Positions 53,463-62,431 of a stretch of 64,000 nucleotides of DNA are shown piece by piece (the first letter of the stretch is position 1; every line of letters starts with the position of its first letter). Source of the DNA: CAKZNE01 sp002695025 (GTDB lineage Bacteria > Bacteroidota > Bacteroidia > Flavobacteriales > Schleiferiaceae); contig CAJWML010000006.1 in NCBI GenBank assembly GCA_913043285.1, forward strand, positions 1-64,000, in the 5' to 3' direction. The notes beneath the pieces are model-generated. The model saw only the letters and a list, made by a program, of their open reading frames with translations. It had not been told where the DNA came from and did no database searches. Made by a program: the position numbers and the translations under genes.

Positions 53463-53490
53463 GAACCAGCCGGTAATTACCGGCTGGTTC
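53463..53490. terminator. 28-bp perfect palindrome after the kelch gene
   Basis: GAACCAGCCGGTAA joined directly to its reverse complement, 50 bases after the kelch stop. It folds to a strong hairpin but is not followed by a T run, so it may be a bidirectional terminator or 3'-end stabiliser rather than a standard intrinsic terminator. Confidence 0.6.
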
Positions 53491-53908
53491 CGTTATAGGA
53501 GTTTGAGATATTAATGCTTTGATCCGGGATCTCTATATAGAAGCTTTTAAAACGGGATACATGGATGGTGTCTCGTTTAAACCTTATTCGTATGAGGTCA
53601 CCGGGCCGGCCAGGAAAATACATCTTTTCCGAGATAACGGGGTCTGGAAGAGGTGAGTAGTCTGCAGGATATAGACAGGTCTTTCATAAGTCTGTTGCTG
53701 TTTATGGAAGCTCTTGGAAACAATGTTACCAATCAGGCTAAAATGTTTGGAGTATACTATTTGTGCCCTTCCTGAAAATTACCGGAAGAAAAACCTGAGA
53801 ATATTGTTTTCGTAAAGGGGTAGTTGGAAGTAATGACTATATCCTATTAACAATCTTGTTGCCCGCCAGGGTGTTGGTAGTGAGGGTCTCTCAATCATTA
53901 AGGCCTTT
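53491..53908. other. Spacer with possible pseudogene debris
   Basis: Two short frames lie side by side in different phases: 53519-53656 (45 codons, ALIRDLYIEAFKTGYMDG...) and 53638-53775 (45 codons, ending VSSLQDIDRSFISLLLFMEA...). Both look more like protein than random sequence, as if one gene had been frameshifted and trimmed. No family is recognised. The rest of the spacer shows no feature. Confidence 0.3.
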
Positions 53909-55399
53909 TTACCGCAGCTGCTGAGTACTTGGCTGTTTCCTCTGCAAAGCCGGAGCGTATTGCTGTACCCATTCCCAGTAGGAGATCATGGGTTTTTCCG
54001 GGGAAGAGTTCAGCTTTCGGTTAGCTTTCCGCAGAGCGGTGATCATTTCAGGGCTCCCGCTAAACAATTCATCCAAACGATAACCGCTATTCCTCAACTT
54101 GAATAGAGCGTAATAAAAGGCATCTAAACCATTTTTCTTCAGGGAAGGTAGCCATTGGTTGCGCGATACCATTTTCCGCATGGCCTCCACATAATGGTCC
54201 GCCAAATCAGGGTTCTGGCTTTCAACGGCCAGGATGATCTTTAAAAAACGTACCTGTAGATTATTCAGCATATTCTGCTTTTCAAATTCACGTGTGTTTT
54301 CCAGGTAGGCTTTGGACTGTACCAGGTCACCCATCCTAAAACAAGTACAGCTTTTCATAAAGTTCCACTTTTGCCGGGAGTTTTCCCTCAGGTAATAGGT
54401 ATAAAAATGGGAAGCGGCAAAATCCTCGGCTATTCGAAGCGCCTCTTCAAAATGACCGTTTTCGTAATGGGAGGCAAAGGTTAGTTCCACTGACTTTTGA
54501 TGGGCCAGGTCTTCGGGCGGTAGTTTGGCGATGCATTTGGAAAGCAGGAAAATACCGTTTTCATGATCTCCGTTCTTCAGGCACAGGCGGCCTTGCTCAT
54601 AGGCCAGTTCCCAAAAGCTGAAATGTGGAGTATCAGGGGGTAAGGCCTCCGCTTTTTTGAATAAACGGGTCATATAGTAATGGGCTTCGTGCCAGTTGCC
54701 CTCCAGCTCTAGATCCTCCTTGATAAAGTAACCGCTTATAAATTCAATGGTACGGCAATGTATACGTTCGCTATACCGTTGCAGGGTAATGATGCTGTCC
54801 TTTACAAAAAGGTCCAGGTTTTCCTCCATGCCGTAGAATTTCTTCATCTTTAGCTCATACAACAGGGCCAGGCTCTTGCGCCTGGCAAAGCGGCAATACT
54901 CATAATGGTTGATCTGTGTGATAAGCTCCCTGAATTGGGCAGCGTCCTGTTGCAGGCCGATCATGGACAACTGGAAATTCAAAGCTTCGATGATCTCGTC
55001 ATACCCCTCATCCCGTATGGCCTTTTGCTTGATATTCTCCGCCATCTGGTAGGCACGGTGTAATAAGCCGCGTTGTTGTAGTACACGCATCTTAAGCCCG
55101 TCCTTGCGTATATTCAGCAGATCATTGATTGTGGAGGTTTGCTTGCCGTTGCGGGTAAGGTTAATGTCAAAAAGAAGCGTGTCCAGGATGCGGGTTTCCA
55201 GCATCTCATAATTCTTCCGGTTGTAAGCGGAGTCATTGGAAAAATCCGGAGTGCTAAGTTCCGTGGCAAGGTCGGCTAATTTGCTCCTGCTTTGCCATTC
55301 TGGTAAGGAAGAGGAAAGGTGTTTAAAGAGCACGTCCTTTTCAGCGGGAGATAGGGAGGAAACCAATTTGGCAACACGATCCCCGGTTTCATGTTTCAT
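53909..55399 (-). CDS. Helical-repeat (TPR-like) protein of unknown function
   Basis: 496 residues, no signal peptide or membrane helix. Helix pairs with TPR-like spacing and Trp/Tyr/Leu-rich faces run through most of the length (ENGHFEEALRIAEDFAASHF, FRMGDLVQSKAYLENT). Bacteroidota carry many such uncharacterised ~500-residue cytoplasmic proteins. It is divergent from the pilus/T2SS-like operon (131-bp gap), so it could be a regulator or assembly factor for it, but nothing in the sequence proves a link. Confidence 0.7.
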   Translation of the reverse strand: MKHETGDRVAKLVSSLSPAEKDVLFKHLSSSLPEWQSRSKLADLATELSTPDFSNDSAYNRKNYEMLETRILDTLLFDINLTRNGKQTSTINDLLNIRKDGLKMRVLQQRGLLHRAYQMAENIKQKAIRDEGYDEIIEALNFQLSMIGLQQDAAQFRELITQINHYEYCRFARRKSLALLYELKMKKFYGMEENLDLFVKDSIITLQRYSERIHCRTIEFISGYFIKEDLELEGNWHEAHYYMTRLFKKAEALPPDTPHFSFWELAYEQGRLCLKNGDHENGIFLLSKCIAKLPPEDLAHQKSVELTFASHYENGHFEEALRIAEDFAASHFYTYYLRENSRQKWNFMKSCTCFRMGDLVQSKAYLENTREFEKQNMLNNLQVRFLKIILAVESQNPDLADHYVEAMRKMVSRNQWLPSLKKNGLDAFYYALFKLRNSGYRLDELFSGSPEMITALRKANRKLNSSPEKPMISYWEWVQQYAPALQRKQPSTQQLR

Positions 55400-55530
55400 A
55401 AGCGGTTAAGGTTTAAAAACAGGGCCGGATCCCCAGTGTATTAGGGGAATTCCAAAATAGTCAATTTTGTCCGATTGTCAAGCGCAAAGGAATAAACATT
55501 TTAGCAGAATGTAAAACTAAGTCTTACCCA

Positions 55531-55938
55531 ATGAAAGCCCTGAACCGAAAACTAAAAGCCTATACCCTTAATGAATTACTCATTGTGTTGGTGATCATAG
55601 GCATTCTTATCCTGCTGGCTCTACCCAACCTGATGCCCTTGATTTCCAAGACCAAGGGAACCGAAGCCAAGCTGCAGCTAAAACATGTGTATACCCTGGA
55701 GCGTAGCCATTTTATGCTCAAGTCTCAATACTCCTCGGATCTGAATGAGATTGGTTTTGAGCACGAACGGACCATTGATGAGGGGGGTAATGCCAACTAC
55801 CGCATTGAAGTGGTAGAGGCTTCTCCTACCACCTTTAAAGCACGCGCCACTGCCCTGGCTGATTTTGATGGCGATGGAGCCATCAATATCTGGGAGATTG
55901 ACCAGGATCAAAACCTGGTGGAAGTGGTGAAGGATTAA
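55531..55938 (+). CDS. Type IV prepilin / pseudopilin (GspG-like)
   Basis: 135 residues. The class III signal MKALNRKLKA is cut before YTLNELLIVLVIIGILIL, with Glu at +5 of the mature protein and Ala rather than Gly at -1. A hydrophobic helix (~11-33) is followed by a globular domain whose tail contains DFDGDGAINIWEI, a DxDxDG calcium loop like that of GspG. This protein would assemble into a periplasmic pseudopilus or a surface pilus. First gene of the operon, followed one base later by the peptidase that should process it. Confidence 0.88.
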   Translation: MKALNRKLKAYTLNELLIVLVIIGILILLALPNLMPLISKTKGTEAKLQLKHVYTLERSHFMLKSQYSSDLNEIGFEHERTIDEGGNANYRIEVVEASPTTFKARATALADFDGDGAINIWEIDQDQNLVEVVKD

Positions 55939-55939
55939 A

Positions 55940-56431
55940 ATGAGCACCCTGTTTTACATAGCCAGCATGGTGGTATTGCTTCTCATCTTTTACCAGGACT
56001 TACGGTACCGGGGAGTGAGCTGGTATCTTTTTCCGCTGGGCTTGGTGCTTTTACTTATAAGCACATGGTCCGGCCGGGAACCCGGTGTGTTTTGGCTCGA
56101 TATGGTTTTAAACACAGGCTTTCTTGCCTTTCAGTTGGCGTTGTTAACGGTTTACTTCGCCTGGAAACGGGTTTCCTTTCGCCAACTCTGGAACGAATAT
56201 ATGGGTATTGGTGATGTGCTTTTTTTCCTGATGCTGGCTATCGTTCTCCCCTTTCCTTTTTTTCCGGTTTTTATGATCGCAAGCCTGCTTTTGAGTACGC
56301 TGCTGGGCATAATAGTCTTCCGGAGATCCACGGTTCCACTGGCGGGTTTGCAAGCTCTTTTCCTGTTGGTTTTCCTTCTGTTGGAGCCTTTTACAGGCTT
56401 CAGTCCCTATGAATTTAACCTTATGTACTAA
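55940..56431 (+). CDS. Small A24-family prepilin peptidase
   Basis: 163 residues, about five helices. The two aspartates of the TFPP/TadV class are present: Asp20 in FYQDLRYRGVSW (DLR-x-R form) and Asp92 in the GxGD motif YMGIGDVLFF. The N-terminal methylase domain of PilD-type enzymes is absent, so the enzyme should cleave but may not methylate the new N-terminus. It starts one base after the prepilin stop and overlaps the ATPase start (TAATG). Confidence 0.82.
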   Translation: MSTLFYIASMVVLLLIFYQDLRYRGVSWYLFPLGLVLLLISTWSGREPGVFWLDMVLNTGFLAFQLALLTVYFAWKRVSFRQLWNEYMGIGDVLFFLMLAIVLPFPFFPVFMIASLLLSTLLGIIVFRRSTVPLAGLQALFLLVFLLLEPFTGFSPYEFNLMY

Positions 56432-57876
56432 TGGCAAAAGCTGAAATGCTAGCTTCCGATTTTTTTGAGATTTCCACGGGCGAACAGCAGTTCCTTACCC
56501 CGGAGCAGGCCTTCCATTACCAGATTATTCCCAAGCTTATCGGTAAACACCAACTGGCTTTTTACGTGGATGAATTGCATTACCGTTTGGACCTGATCGA
56601 TGAGCTGGAACTGGTTTTTGGTTTGCCGGTGGAACTGGAAAAAGCCGAGTCTGCCAAGATCCAACGTACCCTCACCCGCTATTACCGCAGGAAGAAGGAT
56701 CAACCCAAGCAGGAACTTACCTTTAATTACCGTGAAGAAAAGGACTTTTTACGCAACCTTATTCGCGAGGCGCATGAGTTGGGTTCGAGTGATATTCACC
56801 TGGAACCCTATGAGGATAAATGTCGTATCCGTATCCGCATTGACGGTAAGCTGGTAGAGCGCTATGAGATCCCTATGGTGGATTACCCTCCGGTGGTAAA
56901 CAAGATCAAGATCCAGAGTCACTTGGATATTGCCGAGAAAAGGCTTCCCCAGGACGGACGCATCGAATTCAGGGAAGACCAGATGAAATTCGATATCCGG
57001 GTTTCTGTGCTGCCTACTCTCCACGGTGAAAAAGTGGTGATGCGTTTACTGAGCCGCGATGCCATGCAGATAGAGCTGAGCAAGCTGGGTTTCTCGGATC
57101 ACGATCTTCATACCTTCAAAGAAGCCATCCGTAAACCGCACGGGGTGGTGCTGATCAGTGGGCCTACCGGTTCGGGTAAGACCACTACGCTCTATGCTAC
57201 CCTTAAGCTGCTGAATGAAGAAACGCGCAACATCATCACCATTGAAGACCCTATTGAATATACGCTGGAGGGTATCAACCAGGTTCAGCTAAAGGAAAGT
57301 ATAGGTCTTGATTTTGCCACGGCCATGCGCACCTTCCTGCGTCAGGATCCGGATGTGATCATGCTGGGGGAGATCCGCGATAAGGATACCGCCCAGATGG
57401 CTATCCGGGCAGCGCTTACCGGTCACCTGGTGTTTTCCACCATACACACCAACTCTGCCTGGGGAACCGTTACCCGCCTTATTGATATGGGCGTGCCGCC
57501 CTTCCTCATTGCCAATACGCTCAATTTAAGTGCCGCCCAGCGCTTGGTGCGAACCCTTTGCCCGCATTGCAAACAGGAGGAGGAGGTGCGCCCCAGTGAG
57601 TTTCCCAGTGGTTTCAGGCCGCTCCGGCCCTTGCATACACATTATGTGCCCATCGGCTGCGATAATTGCTATTATACCGGATACCAGGGCCGGAAAGCCA
57701 TTTACGAGCTTATACCCATTGATCAGGAATTGGCGGAGGCCATTAAAAATGATTTGGCTTTTATTGATGATAAGCTGGCCGACCGAGGCATTAAAAAACT
57801 TTCAGAACGGGCTTTTGAATTACTGGAGGCCGGGGAAACATCACTGGAGGAGGTATTCTCCCTACTAATGGATTAA
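56431..57876 (+). CDS. GspE/PilB-family secretion ATPase
   Basis: 481 residues. A short N-terminal N1E-like domain, then the ATPase core with Walker A GPTGSGKTT (~244-252), Asp box near 268 (ITIEDPIEY), Walker B DVIMLGEIRD (~308-317) and His box HLVFSTIHTNSA (~332-343). The C-terminal zinc tetracysteine is CPHC (377-380) with CDNC (410-413), seen in GspE and PilB but not PilT, so this is an assembly rather than retraction ATPase. Confidence 0.95.
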   Translation: MAKAEMLASDFFEISTGEQQFLTPEQAFHYQIIPKLIGKHQLAFYVDELHYRLDLIDELELVFGLPVELEKAESAKIQRTLTRYYRRKKDQPKQELTFNYREEKDFLRNLIREAHELGSSDIHLEPYEDKCRIRIRIDGKLVERYEIPMVDYPPVVNKIKIQSHLDIAEKRLPQDGRIEFREDQMKFDIRVSVLPTLHGEKVVMRLLSRDAMQIELSKLGFSDHDLHTFKEAIRKPHGVVLISGPTGSGKTTTLYATLKLLNEETRNIITIEDPIEYTLEGINQVQLKESIGLDFATAMRTFLRQDPDVIMLGEIRDKDTAQMAIRAALTGHLVFSTIHTNSAWGTVTRLIDMGVPPFLIANTLNLSAAQRLVRTLCPHCKQEEEVRPSEFPSGFRPLRPLHTHYVPIGCDNCYYTGYQGRKAIYELIPIDQELAEAIKNDLAFIDDKLADRGIKKLSERAFELLEAGETSLEEVFSLLMD

Positions 57877-57881
57877 ATGAT

Positions 57882-59765
57882 ATGAAGAATTTGAGAACGG
57901 GAGTACTGATCCTCTTTTTAACCTTATCCTTTTCCCTTTGGGCGCAGGAAGACCGTTTTATGCTTCTTAAACAGCAGATGGACCTGGTGACCAGCCAGTC
58001 CCCCGGGCTGGAAGAGCCGGTTGATCTTTCCGTAAGCAATGTACCCCTGAAGGAGTTTTTGCGGGCCCTGGGTAATTCCAACAAGGTAAATATCAGTGTG
58101 GATCCGAAGGTGGAAGGCCAGGTGATCAACAATTTTAACAATGTTACGGTAGCAGAGGTGCTGCTCTTCCTGGCCAAGCAGTATAGTCTGGATTACGACT
58201 TCACCGGTAATATTATCTACGCAAAACCATATATGATTGAGCCTGATCCTATTGTGCGTGAACCCAAGACCATTCCTATGACCTACGGTTCAGAAACAGG
58301 CCTCATCACAATGGAACTGAAAAATGACAGTCTCCCGAAGGTGGTCAAGCTGCTCACCCAAAAAACCGGGAATAATGTAGTGTTCCAACCTGGTCTGGAG
58401 AACAAGCTACTTTCTGTGTACCTGGAGAGCGTTCCTTTTGATCAGGCCATGGATAAACTGGCCTTTGCCAATGATCTGCAAATCAGCAAAACTCCGGATA
58501 ACTTTTACCTCATCGAAAAACCCGAACCGAAGGTTAAGGATGGTGAGAACAAACGTTTTCGTGATCTGAATGCCAAAGCTTCCAGCGGACAATTCTATGT
58601 GGACTCCAACCTGATCAGTCTCGAAGTGGAGAACCAGCCACTGGACCAGGTAATACGCAACCTGTTCCAGAATCTCGGTATCGATTATTTCCTGTACTCC
58701 CGCCTGGATTATGATGTAACTATGAAGGTAAGCGGAGAACGGTTGGATGGCCTCCTGGAAAAACTGTTCTATGGAACCAAATACACCTACCGCAAACGCG
58801 ATAGCATTTACATTATTGGTGAAAGGAACCTGGAAGGTTTGCGGGAAACCAAACGGATCTACCTGCAGCACCGCTCCGTAGAAAAGGTGATTGAGATCAT
58901 CCCCGGAGATATTAAGCAGGGTATTGAGATCAAGGAGTTCAGTGAACTGAACAGTCTGGTGGTAAGTGGATCGTATCCCCAGATACTGGCCCTTGAGGAG
59001 TTTATAGAATCCATAGACCGCTCTGTGCCGGTGGTGGTTATTGAAGTGATGATTGTGGATTACCAGCGCAACAATACGGTGTCCAGCGGAATTGAAGTAG
59101 GTGTGGGTGATGAGCCGGTGCAGTCAGGCGGAAAGATCTATCCGGGCTTTGATTACCGTTTCGGATCGGAGTCCATCAATAGGTTACTGGAAAGTTTTGA
59201 TGGTTTCGGAGCGCTCAACCTGGGGCCGGTAACTCCCAACTTCTATGTGAACCTGCGCTTGCTGGAGGATAACGGCATTATCAACGTAAAATCCACGCCT
59301 AAACTGTCCACCCTAAATGGCCATGAAGCCAATATCAGCATCGGTAATACCGAGTATTACGTGGTGGAGCAAACCAATGTGGCCGGGGTGCAGAACCCGC
59401 TGCCCATTACCACCCGCAATTACCAGAGTGTACAGGCCAACTTTACGCTCACTATCAAGCCCATTGTGTCTGGCGATGAGCAGGTAACCCTGGATATTGA
59501 CGTGGAGCAAAGCGATTTTACCGCCCGTATTTCGCCCCAGGCGCCTCCGGGTTCCGTATCGCGGAAGTTTACCTCCATGATACGTGTGGGTAATGAGGAG
59601 ATGGTATTGCTGGGCGGACTGGAGGAGAAAGGCGTAAATGACAGCGGTAGCGGTGTGCCGCTCTTGTCCCGTATCCCGGTGTTAAAATGGTTGTTCAGCA
59701 GCCGTACCCGCTCCTACAACAAAACCAAGCTTAATATTTTCATTAAACCCACCATTCTCTATTGA
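57882..59765 (+). CDS. Outer-membrane secretin (GspD/PilQ family)
   Basis: 627 residues with a signal peptide (to ~22). An STN-like N0 domain (VPLKEFLRALGNSNKVNISV) and several N1-type subdomains lead to the C-terminal secretin barrel: INVKSTPKLSTLNGHEA and VLLGGLEEKG...GVPLLSRIPVLKWLF, with the end TKLNIFIKPTILY. It forms the outer-membrane channel for a pseudopilus or pilus. The stop overlaps the TTG start of the next gene. No pilotin is recognised, although the lipoprotein two genes on could play that part (inference). Confidence 0.93.
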   Translation: MKNLRTGVLILFLTLSFSLWAQEDRFMLLKQQMDLVTSQSPGLEEPVDLSVSNVPLKEFLRALGNSNKVNISVDPKVEGQVINNFNNVTVAEVLLFLAKQYSLDYDFTGNIIYAKPYMIEPDPIVREPKTIPMTYGSETGLITMELKNDSLPKVVKLLTQKTGNNVVFQPGLENKLLSVYLESVPFDQAMDKLAFANDLQISKTPDNFYLIEKPEPKVKDGENKRFRDLNAKASSGQFYVDSNLISLEVENQPLDQVIRNLFQNLGIDYFLYSRLDYDVTMKVSGERLDGLLEKLFYGTKYTYRKRDSIYIIGERNLEGLRETKRIYLQHRSVEKVIEIIPGDIKQGIEIKEFSELNSLVVSGSYPQILALEEFIESIDRSVPVVVIEVMIVDYQRNNTVSSGIEVGVGDEPVQSGGKIYPGFDYRFGSESINRLLESFDGFGALNLGPVTPNFYVNLRLLEDNGIINVKSTPKLSTLNGHEANISIGNTEYYVVEQTNVAGVQNPLPITTRNYQSVQANFTLTIKPIVSGDEQVTLDIDVEQSDFTARISPQAPPGSVSRKFTSMIRVGNEEMVLLGGLEEKGVNDSGSGVPLLSRIPVLKWLFSSRTRSYNKTKLNIFIKPTILY

Positions 59766-60961
59766 AAGTGCTGGATAACATACAACAATCCCTGCGTTTT
59801 CCGGCCGAGCTGGTAGCCCTCGAAGTGTGTTACACTGCTGCTGAGGTGCAATATAATGCGGTGCATCTCAAACGGGTAAAGGACGAGGTGCAGCTGATGC
59901 AAAACGCTTTCGGTAAAGATCTCTCCCGTGTGTTGAGCCACTTCAGTGAAGTTCTTCCGGTATTGATCATTCTTACCGGTCGCAGGGTGTTGATCAAAGA
60001 GTTGAGGAATGCGGCCCCGGATACGGAGGAAGAAGTTTTGATGAGCCGGGCATTCCCCAACATTTCGCTGGATGACCTGGTGTATGATATCCGCTTCCTG
60101 GAGGATAAAGCCGTGGTGGCGGTGGTCCGGCAGGATTTCCTGGACCAGGTACTGGGTGAGATTACAACGGCAGACCGCAGGATCATAGATGTGGCTATCG
60201 GCACCTATTCCATCTGGCCCTTGTTGGAACAACTACGGGGTAATGACCTGCACCTCGGTTTTCACCGCATAGATAAGGAACAACAAATGGTTCAGGCTGA
60301 GGCAGAATGCAATGAGGAGGATATACTGGCCATGGGAGAAAACCTCCCGGCTCATTTAACCATCCCTTTTTTATTCGGATTGAACAGCATGGCTTCCCGG
60401 TCCTTTGTGTCGCAACAGTACAAAGTGGTGCGCTATCGTAAGGATTGGCAGTTCCACAACCTCTATAAAAAGGGTATGTTTTCCGGCATGGTAGCGGTAT
60501 TTGCTCTATTACTCGTCAGTTTCCTGATGTTCAACTATTACCATGATGCCAACCAGGTCCTGGGTGAAAATATGCAGTCGTATGATGCACAACTGAAAAT
60601 GGTGGAAGAACTTAAAGCCTCCTATGAACGTAAGAACCGTTTCCTGGAAACCAACGGTGTGGGAGCCAGTTCTTTTTCGGTGATGGCAGATCAGGTAGCC
60701 GGTACCGTGCCCAAGGGCATTGCTCTCGAGCAGATGAGCTTCTTTCCTTTGGAAAAGCGGCTGAAAAAGGAAAAGCTGGTGCGCTTTCATCGCGATCAGC
60801 TCATCCTCAAGGGCGAGGTGGATAATTACGGCTACTTCCAGCAATGGCTAAAGGAGATGAATGAATTTGAATGGACCCGCGATATCCAGATTGCCGGTTA
60901 CCAGGAAGAAAATGATCGCCATGAGGCTCATTTTAACTTAAAAGTGTTGCTGCAGCCTTGA
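59762..60961 (+). CDS. GspL-like (PilM-PilN fusion) inner-membrane protein
   Basis: 399 residues. The cytoplasmic N-terminus (~1-235) is the size and position of the actin-like PilM/GspL domain; nucleotide motifs are weak. A single helix (~238-259, GMFSGMVAVFALLLVSFLMF) is followed by a coiled coil and a periplasmic ferredoxin-like domain as in PilN. The start is TTG, overlapping the secretin stop by four bases, which implies coupled translation. It would link the ATPase to the inner-membrane complex. Confidence 0.8.
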   Translation: MKVLDNIQQSLRFPAELVALEVCYTAAEVQYNAVHLKRVKDEVQLMQNAFGKDLSRVLSHFSEVLPVLIILTGRRVLIKELRNAAPDTEEEVLMSRAFPNISLDDLVYDIRFLEDKAVVAVVRQDFLDQVLGEITTADRRIIDVAIGTYSIWPLLEQLRGNDLHLGFHRIDKEQQMVQAEAECNEEDILAMGENLPAHLTIPFLFGLNSMASRSFVSQQYKVVRYRKDWQFHNLYKKGMFSGMVAVFALLLVSFLMFNYYHDANQVLGENMQSYDAQLKMVEELKASYERKNRFLETNGVGASSFSVMADQVAGTVPKGIALEQMSFFPLEKRLKKEKLVRFHRDQLILKGEVDNYGYFQQWLKEMNEFEWTRDIQIAGYQEENDRHEAHFNLKVLLQP

Positions 60962-61500
60962 ATAAATGGACACCATACCAGAAGAAATTCTACCTGTTGG
61001 CGGGCGGGCTTTTCCTCCTACTGATACTTTCCTACCAATTTTCCATCAGTCGTACGGTGGAGGAACTCACCACCTACCGCGATTACAAGGCTAAAAACGC
61101 CCTTATTGCCAATCTCGGGAATGAGATGAAAACCTGGAGTGAGCGCAACCGTAAGCTGGATGAGCAATTGGGGGGCGAGTATTTTACCCAGGGTTTCCAG
61201 GAAAGCCTGTTGCACGAGGTAGGTAGCTTTTGCAACCGTAACAGGTTGAAACTGGCTGAATTTTCCGAACCCTTTGAAGGGGAGGATGGGGATTATAGGG
61301 TAGAGACCATTGTCCTTACCATTGAAGGGGATTACAAACCTCTGCTAAAGCTTATGCACCATCTGGAAACTGGCTTTAAGGGAGGACGCATTGCTTCTGC
61401 CGAATTTTTAAAAGAAGAGAATTTTAAATCGCACCGCGAGGAACTGTTCCTGAAACTATACGTACAAAAGATCAAAAAGAAAGAGGATGAGGATAAATAG
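60958..61500 (+). CDS. PilO/GspM-like inner-membrane protein
   Basis: 180 residues: short cytoplasmic tail, one helix (~11-28, FYLLAGGLFLLLILSYQF), a coiled coil and a ferredoxin-like domain (VETIVLTIEGDYKPLLKLMHHLE), the architecture of PilO/GspM. The start is again TTG, overlapping the preceding stop by four bases. It normally dimerises with PilN/GspL. Confidence 0.78.
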   Translation: MNKWTPYQKKFYLLAGGLFLLLILSYQFSISRTVEELTTYRDYKAKNALIANLGNEMKTWSERNRKLDEQLGGEYFTQGFQESLLHEVGSFCNRNRLKLAEFSEPFEGEDGDYRVETIVLTIEGDYKPLLKLMHHLETGFKGGRIASAEFLKEENFKSHREELFLKLYVQKIKKKEDEDK

Positions 61501-62431
61501 AATGGTAACATTAGGGATTATAGGAATGATGATCTGGGGCTGTACGGAATGGCAGGAACCCCAGATCGGGGAGGAGCAAGTGTATGTGCTTACCCCTCGT
61601 GACAGCCTCAAGACCGATGTGGCCACCCAGCTTTTTTACTGGTATGGGGTAGAAGGCGCCACCCATTATGAACTGCAGATTGTAACCCCCAATTTCGGGC
61701 GCATTGACCAACTGGTGCTGGATACTAATGTTAGCGGTACCAAATACCAGTTTACCCTCAATCCGGGAGAATACGAGTGGAGCATCCGTGCGTACAACAA
61801 CAGCAGTTCCACCGGTTATACGGTACACCGCCTGTATATAGACAGTACGCTCAACCTCAACAACCAGCAATTGATCCTGAAGAGCCCTTCGGATAACGAT
61901 ACCACCAATAATCCCCGGCAGATATTTAAATGGCAGTCCCTCTACAATGCCGATTCCTATCGTTTTGAGTTGTGGAAGAATAGCTTCACGGGTGATTTTG
62001 TGTTGTTTCGCGATACGCCCAAGGATACCCTGGCCTATAATGTGCCGGGCGAAGGCCGTTTTGTGTGGCGCGTGCGTGGAGAAAATCCCAGCAGCAATAC
62101 CATCTACAGCGATCGTGCTTTTTACCTGGATACCACCTTACCCAATACGCCCGTGCTTCAGCAACCCGATGACGGGGACTTTATCAATAGCGCACAGCTG
62201 GATTTTCAGTGGACCCGTGGTTCCCAGACTGGCTCATCCATCCGCGACACCTTTTTCCTGGCTACCGATCCCAATATGACCGATCTTCGTGAGAGGCGCC
62301 AGGTGAAAGGAAATACCTTAAGTCTGGATACTCTTTCCAATGGCGTGTACTACTGGCGGGTGCGTTCTTATGACAAGGCAGGCAACACCAGCAGCTACAG
62401 CAGTACCCGGCAGTTTACCCTGCAGCCATGA
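61487..62431 (+). CDS. Lipoprotein with three Ig/FnIII-like domains, inside the T2SS/pilus-like operon
   Basis: 314 residues. Lipobox near residue 19 (GMMIWGC). Three repeats of ~95 residues share W-x-x-x-x-x-A-x-x-Y-x-x-E/Q and YxWxVRAyn-like strands (FYWYGVEGATHYELQI, FKWQSLYNADSYRFEL, YYWRVRSYDKAGNTS), as in FnIII modules. No standard T2SS or T4P component has this architecture. Its place between PilO- and GspC-like genes, overlapping both (14 and 4 bp), makes it an operon-specific part, perhaps a pilotin, adhesin or outer-membrane anchor (inference). An alternative start is 61502. Confidence 0.78.
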   Translation: MRINRMVTLGIIGMMIWGCTEWQEPQIGEEQVYVLTPRDSLKTDVATQLFYWYGVEGATHYELQIVTPNFGRIDQLVLDTNVSGTKYQFTLNPGEYEWSIRAYNNSSSTGYTVHRLYIDSTLNLNNQQLILKSPSDNDTTNNPRQIFKWQSLYNADSYRFELWKNSFTGDFVLFRDTPKDTLAYNVPGEGRFVWRVRGENPSSNTIYSDRAFYLDTTLPNTPVLQQPDDGDFINSAQLDFQWTRGSQTGSSIRDTFFLATDPNMTDLRERRQVKGNTLSLDTLSNGVYYWRVRSYDKAGNTSSYSSTRQFTLQP

